64,000 bases of DNA, from the NCBI GenBank assembly GCA_020746875.1, contig JAGTJL010000001.1, forward strand, positions 3,348,001 to 3,412,000, read 5' to 3'. The notes below the pieces were generated by a model that saw only the letters and a program-made list of their open reading frames with translations, made no database searches and had not been told where the DNA came from. The position numbers and the translations under genes were made by a program. This document shows, in pieces, positions 23,010 to 34,232 of this stretch; position 1 is the first letter of the stretch, and each line of letters starts with the position of its first letter. Origin of the DNA: Rhexocercosporidium sp. MPI-PUGE-AT-0058. Its lineage: Eukaryota; Ascomycota; Leotiomycetes; Helotiales.

Positions 23010-23267
23010 TATAACGACACTAGTCAAGAGAGCGGTATAAGAGGTATATAGTAGTACTTTAGCTAAGGCTATCGAGAGTTAATAGGTTTAATACGAAGGA
23101 AATAAGAAGATAAAGAAGAAAAGAGGGAGTAGAAGAAGTATAAGTTTATATATATAAGCTCCTCCGAAACCCCTCCGGTACTAGTCCGATTCGGCATGAC
23201 TTAGTTACCTTTAAACCCTTAGATTTCTTGACTCGTTAAGAAGCTCTTAAGTGCACTTATTATTATA
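23010..23267 (-). repeat. 3' LTR of element A
   Basis: 258 bp, colinear with 30415-30672 and with both LTRs of B. Differences are overwhelmingly C/T and G/A. Confidence 0.95.
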
Positions 23268-23812
23268 TTACCCTTTTCTTAAAAGAGAGATTATCCTTAA
23301 TCTTTAATTAATTATAGTTTAATATTATTATAGTGCTAAAGGCTCTTATCTGAGGTTAAGCGAGGTTACGCGAGCGTAAGTAAAGTCTTATATAATAATA
23401 AATAATATATTATAAAAAGGCGAGCTTTTATTTATTTAATTAATAGAATAAGCGTCCGAATCTAGTCCGTTACTTATTGTATTATATTACTTTAACGCTA
23501 TCGATTTATTTATTTATATTAACGCATATATACGTTAAACTTTTTAAGGAGTTAATTCTTTTTCTTTTAATAATATATACTTCTTTATAAATTACTTTAA
23601 ATTATTAATTTGCGTTATATAATTATTAATACATATAATTAATTAATTAAAATAAATAAATAATAATAAATAAGTAAAATCCCGTAATTATTATAATAAA
23701 ATCCGAATTCTAATTATAATAGTGCTTCTTTTAACTCTATTGAGAGCCTTAGCGGCGGCTTATTGCAACTGCTGCGTGCGCTACGTGCGCCGGATAATAA
23801 AGGAGCCGGGCT

Positions 23813-23835
23813 ACTCTTATCACTTCGATAAGAGT
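23813..23835. other. 9-bp stem hairpin upstream of the antisense frame in A
   Basis: Perfect inverted repeat ACTCTTATC-(5)-GATAAGAGT. B has a RIP-altered counterpart near 56,200-56,226. It lies beside a GC-rich patch (23748-23810) that has escaped most RIP. Confidence 0.6.
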
Positions 23836-23995
23836 GGCTCGAAGAAATATACTTATTATATAATTTAAAAGAGATTTTGCCGCCTTATAAATTAAGGTTT
23901 AAAAAACCTTTAAAACGAGTTTAATATTAATACTTTTGACTTTTTAGCTTTTGTGGTTTATAAGCTTGGAGTACGACGCGTTATTAATAATTGCC

Positions 23996-24482
23996 GATAA
24001 TACAGAAGTTTAAGTTATTATTTCGTCGATTAATAAAGTATTACTTATAGCGACCGCAGAGGCGCTTAAGATTATAAAAGAGCTAGGATTTGCGGTATTA
24101 AAGGAGACTCGGGCTTTTCGTTATATTATATTTAAGTAATTAAATAACGTTATTATAAGTCGTTGAGTTTATTATAAATAATATTAATATTTAATATTTA
24201 AAAGCCTTATTAAAGTTCTCGTAAGTCTTCGCCACTTCGGTAATTAAAATAGCTTACTATAATAATAATATTAATAATAAGGAAGGAAAAAAGGATAAGA
24301 ATAAAGATATAAGTGTAGCTTATTATTATATACGTCGTAATAATATTAAGCGTAAGGCGGCTGTTATTATTATTAAAAAGAAAAAGAAGAAAAAGAAGTT
24401 TAGCTTTTTTTATAAAGAGTTAAATAGCGAGCTAACTGAGCCTTTATTAAGAGAAAAAGAGGATTTTTTTAATAAGGATTAA
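23996..24482 (+). pseudogene. Antisense accessory reading frame of element A
   Basis: Plus strand, opposite to the element's pol, between chromodomain and 3' LTR. The frame reads NTEV...INKVLLIATAEALK, ELGFAVLKETRAFR, LNNVIIS. It then continues in a shifted frame with LKALLKFS and a Lys-rich tail (NIKRKAAVIIIKKKKKKKKF, LREKEDFFNKD, TAA). The same order occurs in B and, surprisingly, in Copia element E. Stops are TAA/TGA at expected CAA/CGA codons, plus one apparent frameshift. Function is unknown; the basic tail suggests nucleic-acid binding or nuclear localisation. Confidence 0.65.
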
Positions 24483-27400
24483 GAGGCCTTATTTTGGATT
24501 AGTTTTAGTAATCCTTTGTAGCTATTACCTTTTTCAAACTTTTATACAAAAGTAGCCGTTTATAATAAAATCGGTAGTTAAGTTCTTATTAAGGTGCGGT
24601 CGTAAGGCCCTGTTAATACTTTAAATCAAAAGGTAAATAATTATTCATTAACGTTATTGTTTTATTATTTTAAAAGGAAGTTATAATTTATTATCTTTTA
24701 AATAATTATAATTGTTTTTTTTTAATTTTTAAGCTTTAAGTTATTCGGACAGGTTCCGAGGTAATTCCGGTTTATTAAAATACGCCGTATAGAAATCTCT
24801 TAATTTATAAGGCGATTTTATTAAATTAAAGGCATTATATTACTGTGGATCGAGGTTATAGCCTAGTTATTTTATTTAATATTTAAGTACGTTACGATAT
24901 AATTTAATATTAAGGATTTCCTTGATTTCTTATTCTTTTTAACTTTTAATAACTTCCGGAAGAGGTTTTGGCGTCTTTTGACTTAGTAAAAGGTTTTTTA
25001 GGTCTTTAAAAAAGAGTTTTAATATAAATACGTCGTGTATTTAAAAGCTTATAAGTAATTTTAGCTTATAAAAATAGCTTACTTTTTTTAAAATTTTAAA
25101 AAAGCCTTCTTATTAATTTATAAGCTTATAATTAAGATAATAGCTCTTAAGGTTTTTAATTAATAAGAAGATCTCTTTTCCGACTTTTTAGTTAATAAGC
25201 TTCCGTTTTTGATCTATTGCGCGGATTATACGGTCTTGAGCGGCTTATATATTTCCTTTAGTAATTTTTTACGTTTATTTTATGCGTTAAGTTAGCTTTT
25301 TTATGTCGGCGTAATTAAGCTTTTTTAATAAAATAGTAGCCTTAAGCGTCTTTTAATCTTAGTTATTGCGTAGTTTTATGCCGAATTTAAGCTAATATAA
25401 AGCTATATTAATGGATTCGTGAGGCAAGAATATTTAAGCTTTATCGATTAAAAATATTAATTCATTTTAATTATCTTAATAATAAGTAATAAATAATTTA
25501 AGCCTTTAATTAATATAACGATTTATAATTTCTGTTTATTTGTCCGTCTCTTTATAATAAGTTATAAAAAGCTTAATTTTAACGCTAATAATATAATAGA
25601 ATTCTTTTTAAAAAAAAGAAATAAATTAAGCGTTACGATTAAATATAATTGTCTCCGGAATATATTCGAATTGATAAATTTATTAAATAAATAATTAAGT
25701 AATACTATAAGCATTAATATCTTAATAATAAGGAATTATAATAAAATCCTTTTTAAAGCGGTTAATAAATATTAAGATTTAATTAAAACTGTATTTATCT
25801 TTTAAAAAATCCTTATAATTTATATATAAGTATTGCATAAAATATACAGGAATAAATAAAAAGTATAAAAACTCTTATTATTTAATTTATTTAAAATAAA
25901 AGTATTAATAAGCACTATAATTTCTTATATACCGGATGTAATCCGAACCTATTCCGAATTAATAATACTTAAGAGTAAGAAGTTAATAAGTCTTCTTTTT
26001 ATTTAAATACGTTATAAACGGCTAGTCATAAGCCTCTCGAATCAGTTTAATATACAGCGGGGTATTCTTTTATATATATAAACGGCCTTTAAAACATAAG
26101 AATCCGTTTATTATTATATAATCTTTAAGTAAGGACTTCCGTTCTTTTATAAAAGACTTGCGATTATCTTAATAAAGCTTTTTAATAAAGTTAAATAAAG
26201 TTTTAAATAACTTTAAAATCGAATTGTTAATAGCGTTTTCCGTTTTTAAAAAAAGAAAATAAAAAAAAATAACGTTAATTATAAACTTATTTATTAATTT
26301 CGTATTAATTTTAAAATTAAAGCGATTAGGCGTAAATAAGACTTTAGATCGATTATTTAATTTTACTTTTTTTTAAACTTTTAGATTTTACTTTTTCTGG
26401 TTAAGAATATTAGCTTTCTAATTTTATTTATTTAATATATATATAATTTAGAAATTAAAATTAAATAAGAATTTTATCTATCGAGCTTACTTATTTATAA
26501 AAACTTTTATTATTATAAAATACTTTAGGGATTAGTAGTCCGAATATATTTTGAGTCTGGTTTAAATAAATATAAGTTTAAGACGTTACTTATAAAACAA
26601 TCTTACGATTGCATAAAGTTCTTTATTATAGATTTTTTAATTAAGTTTATAATTATTTAGGACGTAAAAATAAAATTTTAAAAGATATTATAATTCGTTA
26701 GCGTATTATTGAGAAATTACGCCTATAATTATTTTATTGAAAGCGTCGGTTTTTAATTGCGTTAATAGATTAGGGTTGAAATAATAAATCTTTTATATAA
26801 TTAATAATTAATTCCGTAATTTTTTAAAGGCCTTTTTATACTTTTTCGTTTAATTTTAAGGAACCGTAAGTCGGGTAAGCGTAAAGAAAAGCTTTGCGAT
26901 AAGTCTAAAATTACGAATAAATTATCGGTAAAAACCGCAGAAACTTAAAAAAGACTTTATTATTATAATAATCTTTAAATATTTTTAATTTTATAACGGC
27001 TTTACTTTTTTTAAGTCGGCTTTAATTCTTTTTATAATTATAATATAATTTAAGTATTTAATATAAGTAACGTAGAATTTATACTTCTTAATATCGGCTT
27101 ATAAGTCAGCTTTTATAAGCTATTTTAGAATTATTTTGACGTATTCTTTATGCTCTTTTATTAATTTTGAATAAATTAGAATATTATTAAAGTATATTAT
27201 ATAAAAGTCGTTTAAATAATTTAATAATACGTTGTTTATATAGCGTTAATACGTGTTTAATCTGTTACAAAATTTAAAAAGTAATATTTTATATTTATAA
27301 GTTTTATATTTAATGCGGAAAGTCGTATACTCTTCCGACTTGGGGTTTATTTAAATGCGATTAAATGCGGCCTGAATATCGAATTTAATAAATACTTTAA

Positions 27401-30400
27401 CTTTTAATACGCGGAAAAGGAGCTCGTTAATTCTCGGTATAAAGTATAAGTCCTTTCGCGTTAGCGCATTTAAATAACGATAATTAATACAAAAACGTAA
27501 TCCTTTATCGCTCTTTTTTATAAAAAGAATAAAAAAGGCGAAAAGACTTTAACTTGTCTTAATAAACCTTTTATTAAGGTTCTTTAAGAAATATTCTTTT
27601 AATACTTTTAATTCTTTTATTAATTAATAATATAAAAGAAAATAAAAATTAAATAATAAAACCTTTAATTAAATCTTATAATCGTAATATTAATAGAATA
27701 GCAAAACGTTTAACTTCGTTTTAAAAAATACTTCTTTAAGAAATTAATATTATTTCAGAAGTCTTTCGGCCACGATTTAGAAGATATTCGGATTCTTTTT
27801 TTTATATTTTTTTTATAAGATTCGGTTTATTTTATAAATATTAATTATAAAGAACTTAATATTTTTACTTTTTATATTAAAATAAAATATATTTACGTTA
27901 ATTTTATAAATAAAAAAAGGAGTTTTTTACGAAGTTATAATAAGTTCTGGGCGACGGCATAATTGTAAATAAAGCTTTTTTATTTTTAGTTTTCCGACCG
28001 GCTTTAATAATAAGAGTTCCGGAGCTGTTTCTGGCTCTTATTTCTTAAAAAGATTCTTTAATAACGTTAATATTTATATATAATTAATAGTGAATTAATA
28101 ATATCGTCGTCTTTAATTAATTTAATTTATAATTAAATTACGTCGGTCAGTATTTAATTAATAATAATTAATAGTTCTTGTTTTAATTTTAATAAGGAAT
28201 AATATAACTAACTCTTTCGTTTAATAAGAAGTTCGTAAATATACGAAGGGCTATATAAAATAGTTATTAACCGAATTAAGTTTAACGCGGAAGCGTTTTA
28301 TTTATTTAACGTTAATTATTATATTTTAATTTCTTAAGTTAAATATAATAAAAGAGCAGTTATATACGCGTTTGCCGTTTATTATTAAATAAAGACGTAT
28401 ATAATAAGAAACGTAATTTTATATAGAATTCTGAAAACTACGGATTAAGATAATATAAAAGAAAAATAAAATCTTTATTCTTAAGGCTTTTAAAAAGCGC
28501 ACGGAAAGGGTCTGATTTACGAAGAAGTAATCGTTTACTTTAGTGTTTATTAAAGTAAAGAATGTAACGTTATATTTATTTATATTAATAATATAAGAAA
28601 CTAAGAATTACTTTCTTTTTATAAAGGAATTTAAATTAAGTTTTAATAAATTATATTTACGTAAACTTAAGAAAGAGTCTTTCCTTAAGCTTTTTCGTTT
28701 TCTTTTATTTATTTTTTTAACGACTCTTTTTACTTTTTTCTTAGTTTTACGCTTTTTTCTTCGATTCCCTCGTTTACGAGTTAAACCTTAAGAGTCTCGA
28801 GGCAATCGCTTTTATAATAATTAAATTTACCGTAATTATAATACTTAATTAAATTATTGCTTATAAAAGTCTGAGGCCTTAAATATATAAGGCTTTAGCG
28901 TAATAAAAAGGAAATAAATTATTATTAAAAAGTAAAAAAACGTTAAAATAAAATAGAAAAAGATTAATAAGCGAAGGTAATTCTTTAAGTAAGCGTCTGA
29001 ACGGAAGAAATAATTTAATTTAAATCGAATAGCTTTCGGATTATATTTAGAGTATAAGTTAAAATGAAATTTAAGTTAAGTATACGATTTTAGCGGTTTT
29101 TTAAGTTTAGTAAAATAAAATAAGAAAATTATTTTATTATAATTATTTTCTTAAGTTAACTTAATAATAAAAGTTTTATTTTATAACTTAAGAAAGAGCT
29201 TTTATTATATATAAAAGAATTATTTTGACTTAATAACGCTATTTTAAATAATAGCGTTTTAAAATCTTATTTTAAATTTAATAAAAGTCTTTTTAAAATA
29301 AAAGTTTATATATAAATCGTAAAAAGTAAACCGGAACTCGTTTACTTTATAATTAATTAAGAAATAAGATTTTAAAAATATAATTATTTTTTTAGCGGTT
29401 TTAAAAAAATAAATTTCTGAAAAGTATTAAAATTTTAAATAAAATCGTACTGTTTCGGTAATTAATTTCTAAATGAGAGCACGACGAGCTCTTTCCGTTA
29501 AATAAAGATTAGCGTTAATTTTTAAGTAATTTTAAACTAAAACACGCTATTATTTAAACAAAAAGTTTAAGTTATTATTTAATAAAATAATCTTTTCTAT
29601 TAATTAAATTTTAAGAGGCCGAAACGAGCTTAAATAAGCTACGGAAATAAAAAAAGTATAACTTTTTAACGAATTTTCATTAAATTTTATTAATTAAAAT
29701 AAAAGAAGAATAAAGGTTCGTAAGCGATTTTAAAATAGTTCGAAAGGCTCGGAAAAAATAAGGTCTTTTTTAAGATTGTCGTTAAGTCGTACTAAATTAA
29801 GCCGAAAAGTAATAAGGGCTATAAGTATAGCTTTAATTTTAATAAAGCTAAATTAGAGTTCTTTTTACTTATTTATTTAATTTTTAGTTCGATTATTAAC
29901 GGCTTAAAAGAATTCCTTTAAAACGTCAAAATTATTATAATTTATATCGTCTTAAGCTTTGCTTTTATTCTTTTGGGTAGCGACGCTAATTTTAAAAAGC
30001 AAGGCAGTAAATATTTTTAAATTAAGAAGCGCCTTTAAGAAAGTCGTAATAGCTAAAGAACTTGATTTAATAAGTTCTTTAGTAATTAATTAAGATATAA
30101 TAAATCTTAATAGAAACAAGTATTTGACTCGAGGCAGATTCGAGGGAGGGGTTTCGTACTTAAATAATAAAGTTCTGAGTATAATAAAAACACTTTCTTA
30201 AAATCTGTTTATAGCGGCCTTTATGCGAAAGGGGTTATTTAAAGCGTAATTAGCGAAGACTACTTTAGGCGTTATTAATTGCAAAGTGCTAAACTAAACC
30301 TTAGTTTTTAATTATTAAGAGATTTTTAAAATCTTAATTCTTTAAAATATTAATAATTAAATCTTTAATAAGATATTATAAGCTGTCTTCGGCGGAAATA

Positions 30401-30414
30401 ATCTTTTTATTTAA

Positions 30415-30672
30415 TATAATAATATTAGTTAAAAGAGTAATATAAAAGATATATAATAATACTTTAATTAAGGTTATCGAGAGCTAATAAGTTTAATATA
30501 AAAGAAATAAGAAAATAAAAAAAGAAAAAAAAAGTAAAAGAAATATGAGTTTATATATATAAGCTCCTCCGAAACCCTTCCGGTACTAGTCCGACTCGGC
30601 ATGACTTAATTACCTCTAAACCCCTGGATTCCTTGACTCGCTGAAAAGCTCTTAAGTGCACTTATCGTCACA
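30415..30672 (-). repeat. 5' LTR of element A
   Basis: 258 bp. On the minus strand it begins TGTGACGATAAG. It carries TATATATATAAGC-like promoter sequence and the segment around 30,570-30,640 least affected by RIP. Confidence 0.95.
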
Positions 30673-30758
30673 CGGCTGCGCCAAATGTTCACGATAAAGA
30701 GCTTTAAATAAGATATTAATAAAGGAATATATTATAAAAGGAATATTATTATATAAAA

Positions 30759-31607
30759 CTAGCTATGAAAGTCATTATTTCTTCCGTAAGCAATTACTTA
30801 ATTAAGGCGCTTTTCAATTAAATTAATATACTTATTAATAATATATTACGGTACTTTTGCCTACTCTTCATGCTATGCTTTTTCAAACTCTGCATTAGTG
30901 CGTGGCTTGCGCTCTTTTTTATTAATTTGCTTGCGAATCCAATCTTAAATATACTTAATAATATTTAAATTAAGAGAATCAGGCAGCTAAAGCAGCTTAA
31001 TAACGTCCCAAATTAATAAGATCTCGCGCGTATATAATAAAGTGTGCGAGAGGGCTGTAAGGTTCATAAGGTAGAGTGCCACGACAGTTGTAATTCAAAC
31101 TGATCTCTAAGGAAGTAAGAAGGAACTAGGAATGATTTCCCTCTAAGTACATGAGTCCCCAGCCTCCGCCAAGTCTCCGCACTAGGCCCGATTAAGCCGT
31201 AAGCCTACCCTCTATTCTGCTCCTGACAAGGGCATTATCTATTACTAAAACAGGCTCTTTCCCTTGCGCTTATAACTGTGCAATCCATAATAAAAGCAAT
31301 AGCTCTAAGTAGAGTTTGCAAAAGCGGTACCAGTTAATACTTCCTTTATCTCTTTTATTACGTACTATTTCTTATTACGAATGAATACGTTAAGATTTGC
31401 ACGCCGGCCGGTCTGCTTCTTTCCCATCTCTTTAGTGTCTTCCTCTTTGCGTTATTCTTGCGCAATAAATTATAAAATATTAAACTGCCGCTAAGTTATG
31501 TTTTCCTGCTCAAGTTCTCTCTCTGCCTCTGCTTTTTCCTTTGCAGTTTCCGTATATATAATAACGTATAGTCCTAGAGGCTCTCCTTACTTAATCGCTT
31601 TAAAGAA
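30759..31607 (-). pseudogene. Mariner-like transposase, C-terminal catalytic fragment
   Basis: 283 codons ending at TAG 30761-30759. Includes a Glu-rich helix (TAKEKAEAERELEQEN), NWYRFCKLYLE, LVIDNALVRS (likely second catalytic Asp region) and LPDS.NLN..KYI.DWIRKQ (third catalytic region, where relatives have NPIE..W). The last residue before the C insertion TSD is in frame with the middle fragment. A few stops are TAA/TAG at expected Gln or Trp codons. Confidence 0.8.
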
Positions 31608-31806
31608 TATTGCTAGGATAATCACGACTAGACCAGGAAGCATTGAGGTGCGGGGTTGTTGATTGACTTGTAGTATTAATTACAGTAGTTGTGCGATCTG
31701 TAGATACGCTCCCTAATGACTAGTGGTCTGACTAGCGTGGCAGAGTTTGCATCCGACTCTGTCCACATGACTAACTCGTGACTTAAACCAGCATAAACCT
31801 GCAATA
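31608..31806 (-). repeat. 3' LTR of element C
   Basis: 199 bp, nearly free of RIP. It matches 37501-37699, from which it differs mainly by C/T and G/A in the first half. Confidence 0.95.
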
Positions 31807-33929
31807 CACCCCTCTAGAGACACCTCTTAATAAGTGCTCTCTAGTCCAAGGTTTAAATCCTTTAAAATACACACCCCTGAAAGTAAACACACTTTATATT
31901 AACGTAAAAGGAGAGGTTACTAGAGCAGCCTGCACGTGACTAAAGCAGCCTTTAAAGCAGCCTTTCAAATTCCTACGCGTCCTTTAGTTTATAAAGATAA
32001 AAACGTCTTCTAAGTAATATTATTACTCCTTAATTAAAATATAGAACCGTTAACTTTAATATTCTGACGAATTCCTTAAGATCTTAGGAACTTAATAGTT
32101 TCGTAAAGCCGTCGGCGGTATTTTCCTTCGATAATACGTACTAAGGGTCCAAATAGCCTTTAGCTACCTCCTGTCGTAAGTAATAGAACTTGATATCGAT
32201 GTGCTTTGTACGCTGATGAAACTCAGGGTTTTTAAATAACGATAATATACCTTAATTATCGCAGTTCATTTTAATAAAGCGAGAATTTAGTCGCTTATAA
32301 CCTATTTTAATTAGAACTTAGCGAATCTATAATACCTCTCTAGTAAACGCATATATAATAATATACTTTACTTCCGTAAAAGCTAAAGCTATTATAATTT
32401 AGCGCTTAAAAATAGCGCTGAATACTCCTCTTATAAAGAAGAAGATAGCACCGCTATATAAGACTCGTCTTTTACGTAAGCCTACTTAATCAGAGTCGTA
32501 GAAACTATATAACTTTATAAGTTCGGCGTTTATAACGTTTCCGCCATATATTATAACATAATACTTCGTTTCTTAAAAGTATTAAAGAACTCTTTTTACG
32601 CTAATAAAGTATTATAAGAACGGATTTATGAGAAATTAAGACAGCACCGAAGAATAATACTAAATATCCCATCTAGTATAAGCAAGGTATTATAAGGAAT
32701 TACAGATTTATTAATATAACTTAATTTCTTATATAATAGCTTATTATTTGAATTTAACTATATGTACTTCGGAACCAAAAGTAAACGGCGTAATAGCAGT
32801 CTTATAATTAATTATTCCGAAACGGTCTAATACCTTCTTAATATAAGTATTTTAATAAAAAGAAATAGTCTTTTTTTATTTATTTCGGACGATACGGACT
32901 CCTAAGAAGTATTATGTTAGGCCAGTAAAAATAATATTAAATAAAGTAAGAATTTATATTTTAAAAGCTTTTAAAGTTAGTCCTGCTTTTAAGATTACTA
33001 AGAAATTATTAACGTAAGTGACGATTAAAATCTTAGTTTCTTTATTAATATATATATAATTATTAGTTTTTAAGAAAACGAAACTAATCTTAATAAACTT
33101 AATACGTAACTTCTTTTATTATAAACGTAATAATTACTTAAGACTGTATAAGGCCTTCTTAAGCTTTATATATTTGTCGTTTATAAGAATTCAGTTATTT
33201 TCCTTTTATCTTAAAGGGATTTTAATATAAATATCGGAATTAATATTACTATTTAGAAATACGGTTTTAACGTCATATTATTTTACTTTTAAATCGTATA
33301 AAACTGCCATAACTAGTATAAGCTTTTAAACTGCGGATTTGCAAACGCTAGTATATATTTAATTATAATCTCGTCTATAGCGCTAAGTGTGGCCTTATAC
33401 GACGAGTTTAACTTTATACTTTTTAATAATACCGTTTTTATTTCTTTTTATTTTAAAAATTAAACGTGAACTAAGTATTTTACTATTAAATAATAAGTTT
33501 AAGCGCTTTATGAAAGATTATATTTTCTTATTAATAAGTGAGCGATATTCTTTAATAATTGCCTCTTTTTATTTTAGTTAATTAAGACGTTATATTACTC
33601 CTTTTAGCGAGGTTAAATCATTAAAATATAATAATTCTTTTTGAATTACGTCGAGAGTAAGTCGGTAATAGCTTAAAGAATAATTAACTCCTTCTTTTGA
33701 AGATATGAAGTGCGAGACTTTATTATTAACTAGATTTTATATTTTATTAAAGCGAGTTTCTTATAAAACGTACTTATATACTTTATTCTTAAAGCCGAGA
33801 AGTTTACTACGCTTCTTTTCAGTAAAAGGTATTTATTCTTATTTCTTTAATATCTTAAGAGCGTTAACTTTACTTTTTTTTATTAATATTTATAAGATTA
33901 TATTAAGCCTCGGCTAAACTCGCTTAATA

Positions 33930-34232
33930 ATATAAGATTATATTAAGCATACCTTTCCATAACTCAACTACCTTTGCATAAAGCTCCGGCTTCGCATAAA
34001 GCCTCGGCTTCCGTGCTTTAAACCTCGGAAGCTTTAAGCTTCCAGTAAAGGGTTATTTAGGGCTAAAACAGTGGCTTCATCAAGCCTTAAGCTTCCGTGT
34101 TTTAAACCTCGGAAGCTCTGGTAATATAAAGCTAGTCTTAATACAAAGCTAGTTTCAATATAAAGCTAATAACCGATGCGAGAGCAAATAGCCGATGCGA
34201 GAGTAAATAGCCGATGCGAGAGCTAAATAGCT
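33930..34232. repeat. GC-richer repeat-dense patch inside element C
   Basis: Located between the integrase/linker and RT coding remnants. It contains two copies of a CTTCCGTG.TTTAAACCTCGGAAGC segment, several CCTCGGCTTC/GCATAAAGC units and three tandem ~19-bp copies of AATAGCCGATGCGAGAG (about 34165-34230). It keeps CpA and TpG dinucleotides lost in its surroundings, so it is either a later insertion or too short for RIP. Confidence 0.7.

Larger units (their letters stand above)
23010..30672 (-). mobile_element. LTR retrotransposon A, Ty3/Gypsy chromovirus, RIP-degraded
   Basis: 258-bp LTRs at both ends and a perfect TSD CGGCT (23005-23009, 30673-30677); total 7,663 bp. It is coded on the minus strand, so the right LTR is the 5' LTR. 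Degenerate domains in element order: gag with zinc-knuckle remnant near 28.8 kb, protease, reverse transcriptase near 27.5-27.1 kb (LRFC.NYR.LNALTRKD; active site now YFNNIL), RNase H, integrase near 26-25.4 kb, and a chromodomain remnant near 24.9-24.75 kb (LGYN.DPQ.Y). An antisense reading frame lies between chromodomain and 3' LTR. Same family as B. It is not autonomous: stops and AT conversion pervade every domain. Confidence 0.95.

Noticed and set aside
33387..33917. Two plus-strand frames of 64 and 70 codons in element C
   Set aside because: They are the antisense shadow of the Copia RT region on the minus strand; composition is Leu/Phe/Ile-rich as expected from RIPed DNA, with no motif.
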